A stretch of DNA of 64,000 bases from contig CASDRY010000145.1 of NCBI GenBank assembly GCA_949283235.1, positions 1 through 64,000 of the forward strand, written 5' to 3'. The notes below the pieces were generated by a model. That model did no database searches. It was not told where the DNA came from and saw only the letters and a program-made list of their open reading frames with translations. Source of the stretch: an uncultured Spirochaetales bacterium. Lineage in GTDB: Bacteria > Spirochaetota > Spirochaetia > Sphaerochaetales > Sphaerochaetaceae. Made by a program: the position numbers and the translations under genes. This document shows, one piece after another, positions 16,332 to 25,582 of this stretch (the first letter of the stretch is position 1; each line of letters starts with the position of its first letter).

Positions 16332-17936
16332 TCAGCCTACAACCTTCTTAAGAGTAGCTCTTACAGCTCCAGGAGCTGCAATCATGCTTCTGAAGTATTC
16401 AATCACTAGATCTGCAAGTCCTGTCTCATAAAGATTGACTCCGAAAATCTTCTGATTGGAAAGAATATCCTTGAGCTGATCAAGGCTACCAGTGTATCCA
16501 AGTTCGATTCCCTTAAGAGCGTCTTTCGCATAACCAAGAAGCGGATCGGATGATGGCTCGAAAGCCTTACCCTCATCATCTACGCCCATTACATATCTCA
16601 GCCAGGCTGCAAATACGAGAGGAATGCAGCGAAGGGTCTTAACATCAAGATCTGGAGAAGCGATATATGCCTTGATAGTCTCACCGAAGCGGATAGGAAG
16701 CTTCTGGGAAGTATCAGTTGCGATACGCTGAGGAGTATCAGGCATGAACGGATTAGGAATTCTGATGTTCACAACCTCATCGATGAACTTCTTCGGATCG
16801 ATGATACCAGGGTTGACGACAACAGGAAGTCCTTCGGTGTATCCGATTGTCTTCACGAGCTTAACAAGATCCTCATCCTTCATCTCATCCGCGATAAGAG
16901 TGTATCCGAGAAGGCAGCCGAATACAGCAAGCGCGGTATGAAGCGGATTGAGACATGTACAGACCTTCATCTTCTCGACTTTGTTCACAGTCTCACGATC
17001 TGTGAAGTAGACCCCTGCATGCTCCAGCGCTGGACGGCCATTAGGGAAATCATCTTCGATTACAAGGTACTCACACTCCTCCGCATTAACAAAAGAAGCG
17101 ATGTATGTGTGCTTTGATGTGACAACAACGTTTGTATCCTCATAGCCATCCGCCTCAAGCATCTTTGCAACACTTGCATCAGGACGTGGTGTGATTTTAT
17201 CAATCATTGACCATGGGAATGAAACCTTTGAAGAAGCAAGATAATCTGAGAACTCCTTCTCTACGAAACCTCTCTTCACCCACTCCGCAGCAATAGTAGT
17301 AATAGCTGCCTCAATCTTCTCTCCGTTGTGGGAGCAGTTGTCCATTGAAACAACAGCAAGAGGAAGCTCGCCTGCCTTGAAACGGCAGTAAAGAAGCTCT
17401 GTGAGGCGGGAAAGGAACATAGAACCCTTTCCGAGTCCATTCTCAAAGTCCTGAACATATCCAGGGAAGAACTCTCCCTGAGGATTTCTGAGAGCATATC
17501 CTTTCTCAGTAATTGTGAAGGATATCATCTGAAGAGATGGAGATGTGAAGATCTCCTTGAATCTCTCCCATGCTGATGATGGGTTGTAATCACAAGGATA
17601 AGCTTCTGTGACTGTTCCAACAACTTCCTTATCGATGGAGCCATCTGCCTTGAGTGTCACAAGAAGAGTGAGGTTATCATAAGCATTGTAGATATCGCTG
17701 ATGATTTCTCCATCAAAGCCCTCTCCTACTATGATTCCTTTATCAGCAAGGCCTTTCTCGATAAGCTCCTGCTCAAGACGCGCAGGGAAGCCACGGAAGA
17801 TATTTCCAGCTCCGAAATGCACCCATATAGGAGCATCATGAGTCCTCTTTACCAAAGCCTCTCTATCATAGGAGAAGAGCTTATAACCTTTTTCCTTCCA
17901 CTCAGGGCTCTGCAGCCCCTTATTGCTTAATTTCAT
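16332..17936 (-). CDS. uxuB: Fructuronate reductase, mannitol dehydrogenase family
   Basis: This NAD-dependent polyol dehydrogenase (534 aa) interconverts D-fructuronate and D-mannonate in hexuronate catabolism. The N-terminal Rossmann domain shows WVHFGAGNIFRG (about 38-49). Further family segments are ITPRPD (an ITP-type motif) and a CLNPLHTALA stretch in the C-terminal catalytic domain. Adjacency to uxuA fixes the substrate assignment; the family alone would also allow mannitol or tagaturonate. The start overlaps the regulator stop by 4 nt (ATGA), so the pair is translationally coupled. uxaC and kdgK/kdgA are not in the window. Confidence 0.9.
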   Translation of the reverse strand: MKLSNKGLQSPEWKEKGYKLFSYDREALVKRTHDAPIWVHFGAGNIFRGFPARLEQELIEKGLADKGIIVGEGFDGEIISDIYNAYDNLTLLVTLKADGSIDKEVVGTVTEAYPCDYNPSSAWERFKEIFTSPSLQMISFTITEKGYALRNPQGEFFPGYVQDFENGLGKGSMFLSRLTELLYCRFKAGELPLAVVSMDNCSHNGEKIEAAITTIAAEWVKRGFVEKEFSDYLASSKVSFPWSMIDKITPRPDASVAKMLEADGYEDTNVVVTSKHTYIASFVNAEECEYLVIEDDFPNGRPALEHAGVYFTDRETVNKVEKMKVCTCLNPLHTALAVFGCLLGYTLIADEMKDEDLVKLVKTIGYTEGLPVVVNPGIIDPKKFIDEVVNIRIPNPFMPDTPQRIATDTSQKLPIRFGETIKAYIASPDLDVKTLRCIPLVFAAWLRYVMGVDDEGKAFEPSSDPLLGYAKDALKGIELGYTGSLDQLKDILSNQKIFGVNLYETGLADLVIEYFRSMIAAPGAVRATLKKVVG

Positions 17937-18607
17937 AAATCAGCCTTCCTGTTCGTGAAGTATTCAGGATGTGATTCGATAATCACATCTGTCTCATATT
18001 TGAGCTTTGAGAGATGCTCTGTCTCAAGCGTTACAGCAAGAGTGAAATCCTTCAATCTCAGCGCCTGTATAAGCTCCTCATGCTGTGCAATGTTTTTGTC
18101 CAGTACATCTTTCGATCCCATGCTCAGGATTCTCATTCTTCTATGATTACCTGTCTCACGGAGTATAAGCTGCCAGATCCTGGTCAGCCCTGTAGCCTCG
18201 AAGAAGATTGAATGCATATCATCATCAGCATTGTAGAATGCTACCGCATCAGAGGCGCTCGATGCTTCTTTCTGAAGGGCTATGAAGTATTCAAGCCTTG
18301 TAAGATCTGAAGCCTTCATATACTCCCTGTAGCGATCGATAACGCTCTTCTCGAGAGCCAAGCGGAAAAAGCACTCATCATCGACACGTGAAATGTCGAT
18401 TTTGGAAACCCAGCATCCACGCTGAGGTCTCATGACAACAAGACCTTCCGACCTTAGTCTCATCAGGGCATCACGCACTGGCGAACGTGAGACATCGAAT
18501 TTCTCGGATATCTCAGCCTGGGAAATCTCCTCCCCAGGCTTCAGACGAAGGAAGATTATGTCATCCTTCAGCTCATCATAAATAGTCTCACTCGAAGTAC
18601 GTCTCAT
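17933..18607 (-). CDS. GntR/FadR-family transcriptional regulator, probable hexuronate regulator
   Basis: This 224-aa regulator has an N-terminal winged helix (ISQAEISEKFDVSRSPVRDALMRLRSEGLV, split as helix-turn-helix at about 27-57) and an all-helical FCD ligand domain (about 80-215). FCD domains often bind sugar acids through a metal site. The gene lies between uxuA and uxuB with 4-nt overlaps on both sides, so it is made together with the enzymes. By analogy with UxuR/ExuR it probably represses this operon until mannonate or fructuronate is present; no clear operator palindrome was found. Confidence 0.9.
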   Translation of the reverse strand: MRRTSSETIYDELKDDIIFLRLKPGEEISQAEISEKFDVSRSPVRDALMRLRSEGLVVMRPQRGCWVSKIDISRVDDECFFRLALEKSVIDRYREYMKASDLTRLEYFIALQKEASSASDAVAFYNADDDMHSIFFEATGLTRIWQLILRETGNHRRMRILSMGSKDVLDKNIAQHEELIQALRLKDFTLAVTLETEHLSKLKYETDVIIESHPEYFTNRKADL

Positions 18608-19683
18608 TTACCAAGCCTCTTCTCGCTCTTCTCAACAGCTTCCCAGAGACCAAGAATATATTCAGCTCCAAGAGCTCTGTCATAAAGTCCATAACCAGGC
18701 ATCGAAACCTCTCCCCAGATTGCTCTTCCATGATCTGGTCTGATAGGGCCATCGAAGCCAGTCTCATAGAGTGCGCGTACAATCTCGTAAAGATCAAATG
18801 AGCCATCTGAAGAAAGATGTGCAGCTTCCTCGAAGACACCAGGAGCGAAGTGATGGAGATTCCTTACATGAGCAAAATGGACACGGCCAGGAAGAGCGCG
18901 GATGATACCAGGAAGATCATTCTTCGGATTTGTTCCGAAGGACCCGGCACAGAATGTGAGGCCATTGAATGGAGAGTCCACAGCCTTCATAACACGAAGG
19001 ATCTTCTCCTTTGATGTAATGATCCTAGGAAGACCGAATACAGGCCATGCTGGATCATCTGGATGGATTGCCATCTTGATCCCATACTTCTCACATACAG
19101 GCTGAATAGCCTTGAGGAAGTAAACAAGGTTATTGAAAAGAGTTTCCTCATCAACATCCTTATATGCCTCGAAAAGCTCCTTGACCTTTGAAAGTCTCTC
19201 TGGTTCCCAGCCTGGCATTACATAACCATTTGAATTGCTGTTTGTCTGATCGAAGAACTTCTGAGGATCGATTGAATCGACAACTTTCTGATCATATGCA
19301 AGAACAGTAGATCCATCCGGGCGCATCTTCGCCAGATCTGTTCTTGTCCAGTCGAATACCGGCATGAAGTTATAGCAGACAAGCTTGATATCACACTTAG
19401 CAAGATTCTCCAGAGTCTGGATGTAGTTCTCGATATACTTATCTCTGGAAGGCTTTCCTATCTTGATATCATCATGAATGTTGACGCTTTCGATGCCTGC
19501 AATTGTGAGACCAGCATCCTCTACTTCCTTCTTCAGCGCCTGGATGCGTTCAACAGGCCACAGCTCCCCTGCCGGGATATCATAAAGTGTTGTTATAACC
19601 CCTGTAACACCTGGAACCTGTCTGATCTGCCATAGCTTGACGGAATCGAATTTATCGCCAAACCATCTCATTGTCATCTGCAT
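18604..19683 (-). CDS. uxuA: Mannonate dehydratase
   Basis: This enzyme dehydrates D-mannonate to 2-keto-3-deoxygluconate (359 aa, normal length). The TIM-barrel shows MRWFGDKFDSVKLWQIRQVPGVTGVITTLYDIP at the N-terminus, ESVNIHDDIKIG, the metal and substrate region FCAGSFGTNPKND, HFAHVRN, and the late RPDHGR segment. The first ATG has AAGGAG 9 nt upstream. It is the first gene of a tightly packed uxuA-gntR-uxuB operon. Confidence 0.95.
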   Translation of the reverse strand: MQMTMRWFGDKFDSVKLWQIRQVPGVTGVITTLYDIPAGELWPVERIQALKKEVEDAGLTIAGIESVNIHDDIKIGKPSRDKYIENYIQTLENLAKCDIKLVCYNFMPVFDWTRTDLAKMRPDGSTVLAYDQKVVDSIDPQKFFDQTNSNSNGYVMPGWEPERLSKVKELFEAYKDVDEETLFNNLVYFLKAIQPVCEKYGIKMAIHPDDPAWPVFGLPRIITSKEKILRVMKAVDSPFNGLTFCAGSFGTNPKNDLPGIIRALPGRVHFAHVRNLHHFAPGVFEEAAHLSSDGSFDLYEIVRALYETGFDGPIRPDHGRAIWGEVSMPGYGLYDRALGAEYILGLWEAVEKSEKRLGK

Positions 19684-19719
19684 AGCTATTCTCTCCTTTT
19701 ACGTTCGTGATATACTAAT

Positions 19720-19748
19720 ATTTTAGACTATACCGGGCAGTAAGTAAA
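19720..19748 (-). promoter_or_regulatory. Promoter of the uxuA operon
   Basis: Minus-strand TTTACT and TAAAAT are separated by 17 bp. The start lies about 30 nt upstream of the uxuA ATG. Imperfect repeats TAGTCTA and TAGTATA surround the -10. Confidence 0.6.
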
Positions 19749-19777
19749 GCGGAAAATTGATTATAAGCAAAATCAGA

Positions 19778-19805
19778 TTGACTATCTGACTGCTCTTGAT
19801 ATAAG
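19778..19805 (+). promoter_or_regulatory. Promoter of the MFS transporter gene
   Basis: TTGACT and TATAAG are 16 bp apart. The leader is about 20 nt and has no recognisable ribosome site. Confidence 0.5.
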
Positions 19806-19831
19806 CATCCTCTGTTTCAGAGTAGACATAT

Positions 19832-21034
19832 ATGAGAGCCCTTTCATATGAATCAACTATACGATCATGCTTTATTGCATATGTTGTTCAGGCTATCATC
19901 AACAACTTTGTACCTTTGCTATTCGTCACATTCCACGAAAGCTTTGGAATTGATCTTGGAAGAATCACACTCTTGATTACAATCAATTTTCTGGTACAGC
20001 TTTTTGTAGACCTTACCTCAGCCTGCTTTGTGGATAGAATCGGATACAGGCTCTCCATGATACTGGCCCATCTTTTCTCTGCAGCTGGATTACTGCTTCT
20101 CGCAACTCTCCCCTTTATGATGAGCGAAAAATATGCAGCTCTCATAATCTCTGTCTTTGTATATGCGATAGGCGGAGGTCTAATTGAAGTGCTGGTAAGT
20201 CCCGTAGTAGAAGCCTGTCCCACAAAGAACAAGGGAAAAGAGATGAGCCTTCTCCATTCATTCTACTGCTGGGGGTATGTCGCAGTAATTCTCATCTCAA
20301 CAGCATTTTTCTATTTCGCGGGGATGGAAAGATGGAGAATAATGACTCTCATCTGGATGCTAGTCCCCCTTGCAAACATGGTCTCATTCTTCTTTGTCTC
20401 GATCTTTCCGATAGTTCCTGAAGAGAAGAAGGGGAAAAATGGTCTTTTCTCAAACAGCATGTTCTGGCTTTTCTTTCTTATGATGATGGCCTCAGGTGCT
20501 TCAGAACAGGCGGTAAGCCAATGGGCATCCGCATTTGCGGAAATGGGACTTGGCGTTGGAAAAACAATCGGAGACCTCGCAGGACCTTGCCTCTTTGCAT
20601 TTATGCAAGGCTTATCAAGGCTATATTATGGAAAGTACGGCGATAGGATTAACCTCAGAAAGATGATGGGAAGGAGTACAGTCCTCTGTATTCTGAGATA
20701 TCTTCTTGCTTCTCTTTCTCCCATTCCAGCTATAAGTCTTGCAGGATGTGCACTCTGTGGCTTCTCCGTAGGAATATTATGGCCCGGAACTCTCAGCATC
20801 GCAGCAAAACATCTTCCATCAGGAGGAACACTGATGTTCGCATTCCTTGCGCTTGCAGGGGACATAGGATGTTCAGTAGGCCCCTCCCTTGCTGGATTCG
20901 TATCAGAAAAAGCAGGAGGGAATCTCTCTAAAGGAATACTGGCTGCAATAATCTTCCCGATTTTAATGGCATGTGCACTGCTGCTTCTCCGAGGAAGAAA
21001 AAAGAGGCAGATATCCAGGGAAACAGCGGTATAA
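19832..21034 (+). CDS. MFS transporter, probable sugar or sugar-acid permease
   Basis: This 400-aa protein has about 12 membrane helices in two six-helix halves. The loop DLTSACFVDRIGYRLSM after helix 2 is the MFS signature loop with the conserved acidic and basic residues. Similarity is to the FucP-like sugar branch. It is transcribed away from the uxu operon, 150 bp distant, so hexuronate or a related sugar is a plausible substrate, but this is inference. An aldo/keto reductase and a NagB-like gene follow at 19 and 58 nt, probably in one transcript. Confidence 0.85.
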   Translation: MRALSYESTIRSCFIAYVVQAIINNFVPLLFVTFHESFGIDLGRITLLITINFLVQLFVDLTSACFVDRIGYRLSMILAHLFSAAGLLLLATLPFMMSEKYAALIISVFVYAIGGGLIEVLVSPVVEACPTKNKGKEMSLLHSFYCWGYVAVILISTAFFYFAGMERWRIMTLIWMLVPLANMVSFFFVSIFPIVPEEKKGKNGLFSNSMFWLFFLMMMASGASEQAVSQWASAFAEMGLGVGKTIGDLAGPCLFAFMQGLSRLYYGKYGDRINLRKMMGRSTVLCILRYLLASLSPIPAISLAGCALCGFSVGILWPGTLSIAAKHLPSGGTLMFAFLALAGDIGCSVGPSLAGFVSEKAGGNLSKGILAAIIFPILMACALLLLRGRKKRQISRETAV

Positions 21035-21053
21035 TTTCCAGGAGGAGAACGGC

Positions 21054-22196
21054 ATGAAATACAGAGCACTTGGAAAGACTGGACTCAAAGTAAGCGAAAT
21101 AGGACTTGGAGCGGAATGGCTCGAAAGGCACAATACCGAAGAAGTCTGCGAAATCGTCAATTACTGCTCTGAAAATGGGATTAATATCCTTGATTGCTGG
21201 ATGTCGAACCCCGTGGTGCGATCAAATATAGGGAAAGCTATTGAAGGAAATAGGGAGAAATGGATTATACAGGGGCATCTTGGATCCACCTGGCAGAATG
21301 GGCAGTATGTCAAATCAAGAGACCTTGTCAAAGTAAGTGAAGCTTTCGCAGATCTTCTAAAGAGATTAGGGACTTCTTACATAGACCTTGGAATGATTCA
21401 TTTCGTCGATGAGATAAAGGAATTCGATTCGATTATCAATGGTGAGTTCTATGAGTATGCAGAATCTCTGAAAGAGAAAGGTATTATAAAGCACATAGGA
21501 CTGAGTACCCACAATCCTCAGGTTGCGAAATCAGCGGCAGAGAGCGGGAAAATCGAGATGATTCTCTTCTCCGTGAATCCTGCTTTCGACATGCTCCCCG
21601 CCTCTGAAAATCTGGATGATTACTTCACAGACGAATACTATGTGAATACTGCTGGAATCACTCCAGAAAGAGCAGAGCTCTATCGCATCTGCGAGCAGAA
21701 TGGTGTTGGAATCACAGTAATGAAAGGCTATGCGGGAGGAAGGCTTCTCAATGCCTCCACCTCTCCGTTTGGAGTTGCTCTGACTCCTCTGCAGTGCATA
21801 CATTACGCACTCACACGTCCTTCTGTTTCGAGCATACTTACAGGTTTTGACTCAATTGCGCATGTAGATGCCGCTATTGCATATGAAACAGCTACAGAAG
21901 AGGAGAAGGATTACGCCACGGTTCTTGCCTCCGCTCCTCTTCATGCATATTCTGGGCAATGCACATACTGTGGCCACTGCGCTCCATGTCCTGCAGGAAT
22001 TGATATAGCCATGGTCAACAAGCTTCTCGATCTTGCGAAAATGCATGAAACAGTCCCCGCGACATTACGTGCTCACTACATGAGTCTCTCCGCAAATGGC
22101 AAGGATTGCACAACATGCAAAGGCTGCGAGAGAAGATGTCCCTTCGGAGTTCATGTAAGCGAGAGGATGAAGGAAGCGGAAAAGCTCTTCAGATAG
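21054..22196 (+). CDS. Aldo/keto reductase with C-terminal ferredoxin domain
   Basis: This 380-aa protein has an N-terminal aldo/keto reductase barrel (about 1-270; MKYRALGKTGLKVSEIGLG). The C-terminus has two four-Cys clusters, CTYCGHCAPCP and CTTCKGCERRCP, each suited to a [4Fe-4S] centre. The family couples NAD(P)H or ferredoxin electrons to unknown carbonyl substrates in anaerobes. The ATG at 21054 has AGGAGGAG upstream; the frame extends into the MFS gene but that part is not coding. The Tyr-based AKR active site is not obvious (IDLGMIHFVDE replaces the usual segment), so catalysis may be atypical. Confidence 0.88.
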   Translation: MKYRALGKTGLKVSEIGLGAEWLERHNTEEVCEIVNYCSENGINILDCWMSNPVVRSNIGKAIEGNREKWIIQGHLGSTWQNGQYVKSRDLVKVSEAFADLLKRLGTSYIDLGMIHFVDEIKEFDSIINGEFYEYAESLKEKGIIKHIGLSTHNPQVAKSAAESGKIEMILFSVNPAFDMLPASENLDDYFTDEYYVNTAGITPERAELYRICEQNGVGITVMKGYAGGRLLNASTSPFGVALTPLQCIHYALTRPSVSSILTGFDSIAHVDAAIAYETATEEEKDYATVLASAPLHAYSGQCTYCGHCAPCPAGIDIAMVNKLLDLAKMHETVPATLRAHYMSLSANGKDCTTCKGCERRCPFGVHVSERMKEAEKLFR

Positions 22197-22254
22197 CCGG
22201 ATGCAATTGCGCTAAAGGGGCAAAGCCTATATATTCTGCGTTAGGAGAAGGATT

Positions 22255-23004
22255 ATGCGTATAACAATCTGCGAGAATAAGATTGAGCTCGGACAGCAGG
22301 CAGCTTCACTTGGAAGACACTGCATAAAATCATCAATAGAGAAACTAGGCAGAGCTAATGTGGCATTCGTCACAGGAACAAGCCAGATAGAAATGCTCAC
22401 AGCGCTCAGATCAAAAGAGCTTCAGTGGGATAAGGTCAATGTATTCCTTCTTGATGAATTCGTAGGACTACCAGATGGCCATAAAGCATCATCCGAGACG
22501 TTCCTGAAGGAAAACTTCCTGAATTATATTCCTAACATCGGATCATTCCATCCGATATCAAGAAAGGCTGACTCGAAAGCCACTCTTGCTGAGATGAATG
22601 CATTGATGAAGGATTACCCTCTCGATGTTGTCTTCATCTGCATCGGTGAAAATGGTCATCTCGCTTTCAATGATCCTCCAGCAGATTTCGATGCGAGAGA
22701 TCCTTACATACAGGTAGAGCTTGAGAGAAGGTCAAAGAGGCAGCAGGTAGGAGAAGGCTGGTTCAGTACAATCGATGAAGTTCCGAACAAAGCAATAACA
22801 ATGTCCGTGTTTGAGATTCTTACAGCTCGTCATATCATCTGTGCATGCCCTGACCAGAGAAAGGCAAAGGCAGTAGCCGCTTGTATCTTTGACGACATCT
22901 CCCCTAACACTCCAGCAGCATCCATAAGAAGAAGAACTGAATGCGCTCTCTATCTTGATAGACAGTCAAGCTGCCTCGTATTCGATGATTTCAGAATGAA
23001 ATGA
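22255..23004 (+). CDS. Glucosamine-6-phosphate deaminase/6-phosphogluconolactonase family (NagB-like)
   Basis: This 249-aa protein has the NagB/SugarP_isomerase fold. It shows FVTGTSQIEMLTAL (phosphate loop), VNVFLLDEFVGLP with the catalytic Asp, and the diagnostic CIGENGHLAFNDPP segment. The conserved histidine is in GENGHLAFNDP, as in NagB deaminases. It lacks the C-terminal allosteric residues of E. coli NagB and is a little shorter. AGGAGAAGG precedes the ATG. A role in amino-sugar use fits, but close relatives act on other sugar phosphates. Confidence 0.85.
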   Translation: MRITICENKIELGQQAASLGRHCIKSSIEKLGRANVAFVTGTSQIEMLTALRSKELQWDKVNVFLLDEFVGLPDGHKASSETFLKENFLNYIPNIGSFHPISRKADSKATLAEMNALMKDYPLDVVFICIGENGHLAFNDPPADFDARDPYIQVELERRSKRQQVGEGWFSTIDEVPNKAITMSVFEILTARHIICACPDQRKAKAVAACIFDDISPNTPAASIRRRTECALYLDRQSSCLVFDDFRMK

Positions 23005-23040
23005 TGTCATAATCCACAGATTTCTTCTTAATTAATAAGG

Positions 23041-23070
23041 CCCCTCTTGTTACAGAAAAGAGGGGTTTTG
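23041..23070 (+). terminator. Terminator after the NagB-like gene
   Basis: CCCCTCTT and AAGAGGGG form an 8-bp perfect stem with a 9-nt loop, followed by TTTTGTT. Confidence 0.88.
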
Positions 23071-23220
23071 TTACTATATCTTCCTACAATTCTCAAAAAT
23101 CCACAAAAGTAACAAATTAGACTAACGACATAGACATATTCTATTTATTAACATCACATTAGGTACATGATGTTTCGAAGGGGAGCATTATGTTTTCATG
23201 GAATAATTAAGGAGAAAAAT

Positions 23221-24585
23221 ATGAAAATCCTACCGAGGATTCTGGTACTTCTAGCACTGATGCTTCCGCTCGGGGCCGAAGAACTTCCTGTCGTAACGCT
23301 TGATGAAGCAATTGCAAGCGCTGCTGAGAACAATATAGGGCTCAAACAGGCTGCGATTTCCCTCAACCAGACGATGAGGAACCAGAACAACTATGTGTCA
23401 ACCTATCTTCCGACCTTTGGTCTTACAGCCTCAGCAGGAACTGGAGTGACATTCCCGCATGAAGGACCACTATCAAAGAGCGATACAACGACTTTTGATG
23501 GCCTCGACCTCTCTCTCGGAGCAGCTGTGTCTTTTAATTACACACTCAGCGGTTCCAAGATAACTGACGGGAATTCCAGAAAGCTTACAAAAGAAGCTGC
23601 GGCTATAAGCTATGAGTCAGTATCAGACACCCTTAAGAAAGGGATTATTACAGCATACTGGAATCTTGCAGCACTCGATATCGCAGTAAGCAATGCGGAG
23701 CTATCTGCAGAAGATGCCAGACAAAGCTACGAATCCGTTCTGGAAATGTACAACAGCGGTATGGCTGATGAGCTTACACTGACACAGTCAGAACTTGCCC
23801 TCAATCAAGCTGAATACACATTGCAGACATACAAGGATCAGAAAGCTCTTGCCCTAGCCTCCTTCCGCTCCATGACAGGACTCGAGGGAGATTTCCAGAC
23901 TGAACCTCTTCCAGATACAGTTCTCTTAACACTCCCCTCCCCAGAGGAGCTTTATAATGAGTATGCGGAGAATACTACAGAGATAAGAAGCGCAAGAAAT
24001 ACACTCGCTTCTGCCCAGAACACAGAGAAGACAATGACCCTAAACCAGTATATGCCTACTGTCTCTGCTGATATCGGGTACACATATGCAGGTGGTGCTT
24101 CAAGCGAAGGCTCAGATCCATGGAAGTACAATACTTCAGCTCACAGCCTCTCTGGATCTGTAACACTCTCAATTCCTCTAAGTTCATATATTCCTGGAAG
24201 TTCAGCTGATTCCCTGCGTAAGGATTCAAAGGATGCTGTCTCAATAGCGGCACTTTCCCTCCAGGACTCACAGAATACTCTCCTGCAGACAATTGAAAGC
24301 AATTCCATCGCAATCGGACAGCAACAGCAGCTTCTTACCATGGCTGAAAGCAATCTTAATCTTGCAGAGAATACCTATTCTCTTGCAGAGGAAGCTTTCG
24401 AGGCAGGATTGATGTCTGCTTATGATCTCTCATCAAGGCGTTCGGATCTCCTTTCTGCCCAGATGAACGAGATATCTGCAAGGCTTAATCATCTTCTATC
24501 ATCATACGACCTGGCTTTCGCGCTGGGCATAGATCTGCAGGAACTGCAGGAAACATATCCATCAATGGAAAAGGAAACGGTATAA
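23221..24585 (+). CDS. TolC-family outer-membrane efflux protein
   Basis: This 454-aa protein has a signal peptide (about 1-19) and two repeated long-helix halves typical of TolC channels (for example the heptad-rich 150-215 and 360-430 stretches). AAGGAG lies 8 nt before the ATG at 23221, which begins the signal peptide; an earlier in-frame ATG gives an unsuitable hydrophilic extension. It heads a three-gene efflux operon with an adaptor (1-nt gap) and an RND pump (0-nt gap). Its presence shows the organism has an outer membrane. Confidence 0.9.
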   Translation: MKILPRILVLLALMLPLGAEELPVVTLDEAIASAAENNIGLKQAAISLNQTMRNQNNYVSTYLPTFGLTASAGTGVTFPHEGPLSKSDTTTFDGLDLSLGAAVSFNYTLSGSKITDGNSRKLTKEAAAISYESVSDTLKKGIITAYWNLAALDIAVSNAELSAEDARQSYESVLEMYNSGMADELTLTQSELALNQAEYTLQTYKDQKALALASFRSMTGLEGDFQTEPLPDTVLLTLPSPEELYNEYAENTTEIRSARNTLASAQNTEKTMTLNQYMPTVSADIGYTYAGGASSEGSDPWKYNTSAHSLSGSVTLSIPLSSYIPGSSADSLRKDSKDAVSIAALSLQDSQNTLLQTIESNSIAIGQQQQLLTMAESNLNLAENTYSLAEEAFEAGLMSAYDLSSRRSDLLSAQMNEISARLNHLLSSYDLAFALGIDLQELQETYPSMEKETV

Positions 24586-24586
24586 A

Positions 24587-25582
24587 ATGAGCGACGATAA
24601 CAAGAAAAAAGTGGAAGAGCCGGATTTCGAGAAGCTCGCCAGATCTACAGCTCCAAGCAAATTCAACAAGGTTGTAACGCTTATTCTCGTTGCAATCTGT
24701 GTAGTACTTGCAGCTTTCATAATCTTCAGGATGATGTCTACATCCTCTGATACGGTTATGCAGCCAACTGCCACAGAGACAGGACTTGCAGCTGTCAATG
24801 TCAGTGCAGAGCCTGCAACAATAAAGGATTTCAGCCGCATATCCAAGATGAATGGCGAAGTAAGAAGAACAGGTGACAGCATCGCTGTTTATCCTGACAT
24901 CACATCATCTGGAGTTGTCACAGAGATCCTTGTTGAAAGAGGAGACACAGTGAACGCAGGTGACACTGTCGCTTATGTAGACCCTTCTCGTCCAGGCGCA
25001 TCATATAAAGCAAGCCCTGTAGTCGCAAAAGCTTCAGGTATCGTCAATGATATCCCTGTCGCAGTCGGACAGACTGTAACAGCTTCACAGCCTATCATCA
25101 CAGTTGCTGGTACATCTGAGCTTGTAGTTGAGGCATCCATTCCTGAGAAATTCCTTGGAACAGTCGCAGAAGGAATGCCAGCTACAATGGAATCAGTAGC
25201 TTATCCTGGGCGCATTTATACCGGAACCCTCTCCTACCTTGCCCCAACTGTCGATCCAACAACACGTTCTTCAGATATCGAGATAAAGCTTACAGGGGAC
25301 ACTGCAGGTCTCAAAGAAGGAATGTATATCCGCATCAATCTCGAGACAGAACATATCGATGATGCCCTCATCGTTCCAGATTCAGCCCTCGACACATATC
25401 TCGGGGACGATATCGTATATCTTGCAGATAACGGAACAGCTAAGCGTGTTATCGTGACAACAGGAAGCTCAAATGGTGTTGATACTGTAATCACCTCCGG
25501 TCTTTCAGAAGGCGATATGGTAATCACAGCAGGAAATGTAACAGATGGCACAGCCATCAGCGTTGTAAATCAGGAGAACTAA
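24587..25582 (+). CDS. RND efflux periplasmic adaptor (HlyD/MFP family)
   Basis: This 331-aa adaptor has an N-terminal membrane anchor (about 25-48) after a charged cytoplasmic start. A biotinyl-lipoyl-like domain follows (VYPDITSSGVVTEILVERGDTVNAGD ... GIVNDIPVAVGQTV), then a beta-barrel domain and a membrane-proximal domain (IVPDSALDT). The usual alpha-helical hairpin between the lipoyl halves is nearly absent, so it must contact TolC differently from AcrA. It is the middle gene of the efflux operon. Confidence 0.9.
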   Translation: MSDDNKKKVEEPDFEKLARSTAPSKFNKVVTLILVAICVVLAAFIIFRMMSTSSDTVMQPTATETGLAAVNVSAEPATIKDFSRISKMNGEVRRTGDSIAVYPDITSSGVVTEILVERGDTVNAGDTVAYVDPSRPGASYKASPVVAKASGIVNDIPVAVGQTVTASQPIITVAGTSELVVEASIPEKFLGTVAEGMPATMESVAYPGRIYTGTLSYLAPTVDPTTRSSDIEIKLTGDTAGLKEGMYIRINLETEHIDDALIVPDSALDTYLGDDIVYLADNGTAKRVIVTTGSSNGVDTVITSGLSEGDMVITAGNVTDGTAISVVNQEN

